Shown here: in pieces, positions 59,878 through 64,000 of the stretch | How the letters are laid out: each line of letters opens with the position of its first letter | How positions within the stretch are numbered: position 1 is the first letter of the stretch | NCBI GenBank assembly: GCA_028673005.1 | Contig: CM054120.1 | Location: forward strand, 73,209,533 to 73,273,532 | Direction of reading: 5' to 3' | DNA: 64,000 bases | From: Tanypteryx hageni | Taxonomy: Eukaryota; Arthropoda; Insecta; Odonata; Petaluridae | Position numbers and translations under genes: made by a program | Notes under the pieces: model-generated | The model's database searches: none | What the model was told of the DNA's origin: nothing | What the model saw: the letters and a program-made list of their open reading frames with translations, nothing else

Positions 59878-60950
59878 CGGATAAGGGACAAGAGTAAACA
59901 CATACTTCTGTATGACCGATATTTACCAAAAACAAATCAGCACTTCTTCCTCTAGCAGAAATGTCGAATATTAAATTTCATATTGATCTGTTTAATAGTT
60001 TTTTAGTTAGAGCACCCACAATATCCCGGCCACAGAGACACACACAGATACACCCACAAACACACACACAGGCACACACACAGACACACACATAGACACA
60101 CACACATACAGGGACACACCCTAAAACATGATCGAGAATCCGCTACTGCGTATATAGAGAAAGTAAAAAACGTAAGGGACAAGAGTAAACACATGACCGA
60201 TATTTACCAAAAACTAATCAGCAATTTTTCCTTTAACAAAAATGTCAAATATAAAATTTCATGAAATTGATAGAATGATATGATCCGAAGATCCTATGCA
60301 GACAGGCATAAGCTGTGAAAGTTGGAACAATTTTTGAAACGAGAAAAAAAAATTAAAATTTCATATTGATCTGGTTAATAGTTTTTTAGTTAGAGCACCC
60401 ACAAAACCCCGGTCACAGAGACAAACACAAACCCACACACAGACACACACACAGGCACACACATAGACACACACAGATACACCGACAGACATTCACACAG
60501 ACACACACACACATACAGGGACACACCCACAAACATAATCGAGAATATCGTTTTAACGTATTTTCCTTTAAAACTCGAATTCGATTTTTTTATGAAAAAA
60601 ATGCTTCCGATACTTCGTATATAGAGAAATTAAAAAAAGGAAAGCGACAAGAGTAACAATCCACTTCCGGTTATCCGATTTTTACCAAACAATTATCAGT
60701 TCTTTTCCCTTTTACAAAAATGTAAAATAAGAAATTTCCCGTTATAATGATCAATAGTTTTGGAGTTAGAGCACCCACAAAATTGCGGTCACAGACACAC
60801 CCGCAGACATCGTCCAGAAATAGTCAAAACGTGCTCAGGGGACCTTAAAAATTGCATTTCCGTTGAAATCTCGAACTCGATTTTTTTCATGAAAACAAAA
60901 TTTTATATTTCGTAATTGGAGAAAGTAATAATTCGGGCGCCTTCTCTTTC
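59878..60950. repeat. CA-core subrepeats, array unit 3
   Basis: CA cores at about 60,035-60,117 and 60,412-60,530. The first core differs from unit 2 by a 2-bp CA expansion and a nearby A/C change, showing ongoing tract change. Confidence 0.8.
60263..60353 (+). mobile_element. 91-bp A-tailed insert, array unit 3
   Basis: Same insert and duplications as in unit 2. Confidence 0.75.
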
Positions 60951-62895
60951 GTACTAAAGTGTTCAAAGCACACTCTCCTTACACACAAAGTGTAATAACG
61001 ACAATAAAATCTCAGGGTTTAACAATGAAACGTTAGGCAAGGCAACATATCATTGCAAAACTTAAAATTTTCCAAAAAATATGATTTAAAAGTATAACTT
61101 GAGCGATTTCGAAACGAAATCAAACATCGACGATAAGAACAAAAATGTTTGTTTATTTTTCTTTAAAATAGTCCCTGTCTGAAGATAGTATGTCAGTTAA
61201 TTCAAATTTAATTTTGCAAAAGAAAAAAACGCCAGTAAGTGAAAAATGTAAATGTTAAGTGTTCGCACGAAAAAATTAAACTATCAAGTCGTACCCTCAA
61301 AAACTTTTGCGAATTCAGTCAGAAATCTGCATGTTTAACCGAGCAGTCACACTTAGTTCGGAGAAGGATTTATCTTGAAATTACCTACGACTCGGCTATG
61401 AAAATGTGGTTCACTCAATAATGAAGTGAGACGAAATGATGATGGATGTAACATCAATTTAACTCAATTAATTATAAAAAAGATATAGCGCTTTACATCT
61501 CGTGCATCCCGTCAGCCAAAACGACTTCTTATTTCGGTGTTTAACGTGGAATATACGGAAATTCCTATCAAGTAGAAAGTAATGGAAGTAGAAACTCTGC
61601 AAAAGTTTTTCTTTTACTTTTTTAAACGCATATATCTCGATTGTTTTTTAGAGTTGGGGCTTGTCATTTTCGCTATTTCCGTTATACAACAAACATTATC
61701 AAACCGGAGAATTTGAACAAGCCGATGAAATCGTCCATTCAAAATTCGTAAATCCACTCGTACATCCACTATTGGAACAAATTACGCCGCGAGTTTGCTT
61801 CAGCCCTGGCCAAACAATCCCTCACTTGGACAAAAAAACAATTCCATGGGCCTGCTCACCCTATCATCACGATGCAAGAATGACAATTTTATAACAATGG
61901 CGAATTTTAATAGTACGTTCAAACGATTGCCCAAACGCGGAATAATCTTTGTTAACTCCGGTCGATATGCACGAATAAGTCGTATTTTATACAATAATAA
62001 ATCTTGAAGGCTGAGGAGGAGTCACGACAGGAATAGGTAAATAGTCCCCGACAGACATAATATTCCCGTAGATATGAAGTTAAAATTCTGTCTGCCGCGA
62101 AAGTGGCGCCGCTGAAATTGTAAATATAGATTTGGAAATGACGTACATTCACCACCGATGTCATTTTACGATTTTAACCCAGCAAATTCAACATACAAGT
62201 AACAGATACCATTAAATTATTATTGCCGCTTATTTGTATTTATTTATTCTATTTTGAACCCGCAAATGTTATTTTTCGATATTTTCCTCACAAATTTAGC
62301 AATAATGCAACATCTACAATTTATTTGCTGTTATCGGAACAAAGCTAATATTAATCCATCACGGATAGTTGGTGGTGAATTATATACTACGTGTTTCTTG
62401 TAAATCCGTGTTTCAATCGTGATTTGAGTGTAACAGTACGATACACAGATCAAGAGAAAAGTGTTTTGAAATGAATCCGATTAAGGATGTTATGGTGAAA
62501 TATCAAGCAATATTGAAGAGTGAGTGTGAGATGCCAACCTCATCAACTCAACCCGGTAGGCTGAGGAAGACACTGGGAATCTCCTAAAGCAATGTAGGAA
62601 TTGGGATGAAGAAGACGAATAATATGAATGAAGATCAACGCAATCCAAGCCGAGGGGGAGGATCGAAGTGAACGTGGAAAGGAAACCAACCTAAGCTGGG
62701 AGCCGAAGAATCTCCTAAAGCTAAACCAACATAATTGGAATGCATAAATTGCGGGGAAAGCGGATGCTTTTATTGTTCAAGATAGAAGTTTAAATCAGAA
62801 GCATAAGCTTTAGGTAGTACCGTTTTTTGGCGGTAGGAGCGCAAATGGAATGGTGGGGTGTTAACAGGATATTCCAATAATAATATTCGTGGTTA

Positions 62896-63976
62896 TTCCT
62901 CCACGAAATGTATCATTAGAAAGAGGAATTCCAGCAATTTCTTGATCCGCTTCATCACCGAGAATTGTCCTAACTATTGCATGGCCCGCAGGCGAAATAA
63001 ATGACTCAGCTATAGCTTGAGTTTTAATTTTTTTAGCTATGATTTATGCTACCTGATCAGAAGCAACTTGAACTCTCTCAGACACGTGCACGTTTTTTTC
63101 GAAGTAACTCGCTTGTTTAGAATGCTGTTCCATCAACCTTTTGAAATAGTTGAAATATTTTCCTTCAAGGTTAACATGTATTGTGGTGAAATGTAGTTTT
63201 AATTTTCTGGGAACGGCTTCGTTCGATATATTCTCACCGCACACAACACACATTGGAATAGGACAATCATTATCTCCACACAAAGAAAAGCCCAGATTTA
63301 AATAACTGACCATATACTTACGAGAAACCTTACTTAGATTTGTCTTGCTCGAACTGGGTTTTTCCTAAATATGTTATCCATATTTATCACCTTTATGTTT
63401 TCTTGTAATAAATATGTCGATTTTTACGGGCGCAACATTTATAATTTTAAAAATGATAATTGGATTAAACAACAAAAATCACACAATATTCTCCCAACGG
63501 TAATACACAAAAAACTTAATAAAAAAATATTTTATACAGATAAATTCACGAAACATGCATTCACAAACACCAAATTGTAGTATTAGCCTGCCACGAATCT
63601 TGGCTAGTACTGAGTTGATAGAGGAATGCGCCAGAGTCGCGGACATCCAGGGAGGTGAACACAGGCGTAGCATGCTACGTCATCGTAGAGACTTAGAGAT
63701 CAACGATGACCAATTATGTGTTCATGACTCAAGCACAAGAGATTCGATCACTATGACAATTCTAACAACGTTGCTGCCAGGCTTACTGTTTACGCGCATT
63801 CCAAAGCAGTGATACTTTTAGACTGTATTTATTTAATCTTAATATTTTGTGTTAGTTTCTTTGTTAAAACTGTGTCGGTGGAAGACGTGCAGATTTTCTC
63901 TTCGAAATCTCGCGGCACACTTGGGAAATGTTCGCGGTAAACCAGTGTGCCGCGGCACACAGGTTGAGAACCACTG
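62896..63976 (-). pseudogene. BED-finger hAT remnant, array unit 4
   Basis: BED frame at 63,044-63,313, still open, with a D-to-N change before CPIPMCVVC (CGDNDCPIP). The right TIR ends at 63,976 and the window ends 24 bp later. Confidence 0.85.
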
Positions 63977-64000
63977 GTGTAGGTGTAGCAGCTAATTTTT

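Larger units (their letters stand above)
50167..64000. repeat. Tandem array of the ~4.25-kb short-form composite
   Basis: A partial unit (50,167-52,735), two complete units (52,736-56,985 and 56,986-61,238) and a unit truncated by the window edge (61,239-64,000). Spacing of equivalent points is 4,250 and 4,253 bp (the 60-codon frame) and 4,251 and 4,253 bp (the BED frame). Units two to four differ by few substitutions; the first is a little more diverged. Each unit is core, then BED-hAT remnant, then subrepeats with the 91-bp insert. Near identity implies recent unequal exchange or amplification. Confidence 0.95.

Noticed and set aside
1..64000. LTR retrotransposons, retroviral genes, tRNA or rRNA genes
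   Set aside because: No LTR pair, gag/protease/integrase motif, tRNA cloverleaf or rRNA-like segment was seen on reading.

Overview
This window is eukaryotic repeat-rich DNA, most likely from an arthropod. It is AT-rich and holds degraded hAT, pogo-like and Helentron-like DNA elements, at least three non-LTR retrotransposon lineages (RTE-like, CR1-like and a second CR1/Jockey-type element) and long simple repeats. I see no bacterial operons, rRNA or tRNA. No intact host gene is recognisable. One 112-bp stretch with good splice signals is the best candidate host exon.

Layout. (1) 1-30,135 is a run of diverged, internally rearranged copies of one composite repeat: a short copy (1-3,534) and three long copies (about 3,535-15,102, 15,103-24,189 and 24,190-30,135). 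The composite contains a ~3.1-kb unique core, a 5'-truncated RTE-like LINE that has also lost its RT core, a TTF/ZMYM1-type hAT element (8-bp TSD CCTGTACA), a purine-rich block, a BED-finger (ZBED-type) hAT element, and a set of ~330-400-bp subrepeats with CA-rich cores. (2) 30,136-50,166 is mostly single-copy. It contains a 374-bp RTE-tailed retroposon with an 11-bp TSD, two hAT MITE-like elements with TIR CAGGGCATCGAA and perfect 8-bp TSDs (one carrying a pogo-like transposon that itself carries a head-to-tail dimer of a Helentron-like element), a CR1-like LINE fused to a second LINE, and AT/GT microsatellites. (3) 50,167-64,000 is a young tandem array of a ~4.25-kb version of the same composite (periods 4,250 and 4,253 bp), which runs off the right edge.

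History inferred from the sequence. The long composite formed by successive insertions. A deletion that removed the LINE, the TTF-hAT and the purine block joined core to BED-hAT and made the ~4.25-kb short form. The short form at the left edge and the right-hand array share a 91-bp A-tailed retroposed insertion that is absent, as a clean empty site, from long copy 1, so they form one lineage. The right-hand array then expanded very recently.

Protein-coding content is almost all transposon-derived and broken. The longest open frames are a 443-codon RT fragment (16,454-17,785, minus), a 494-codon CR1-like frame (39,997-41,481) and a 360-codon RT frame (42,238-43,320).
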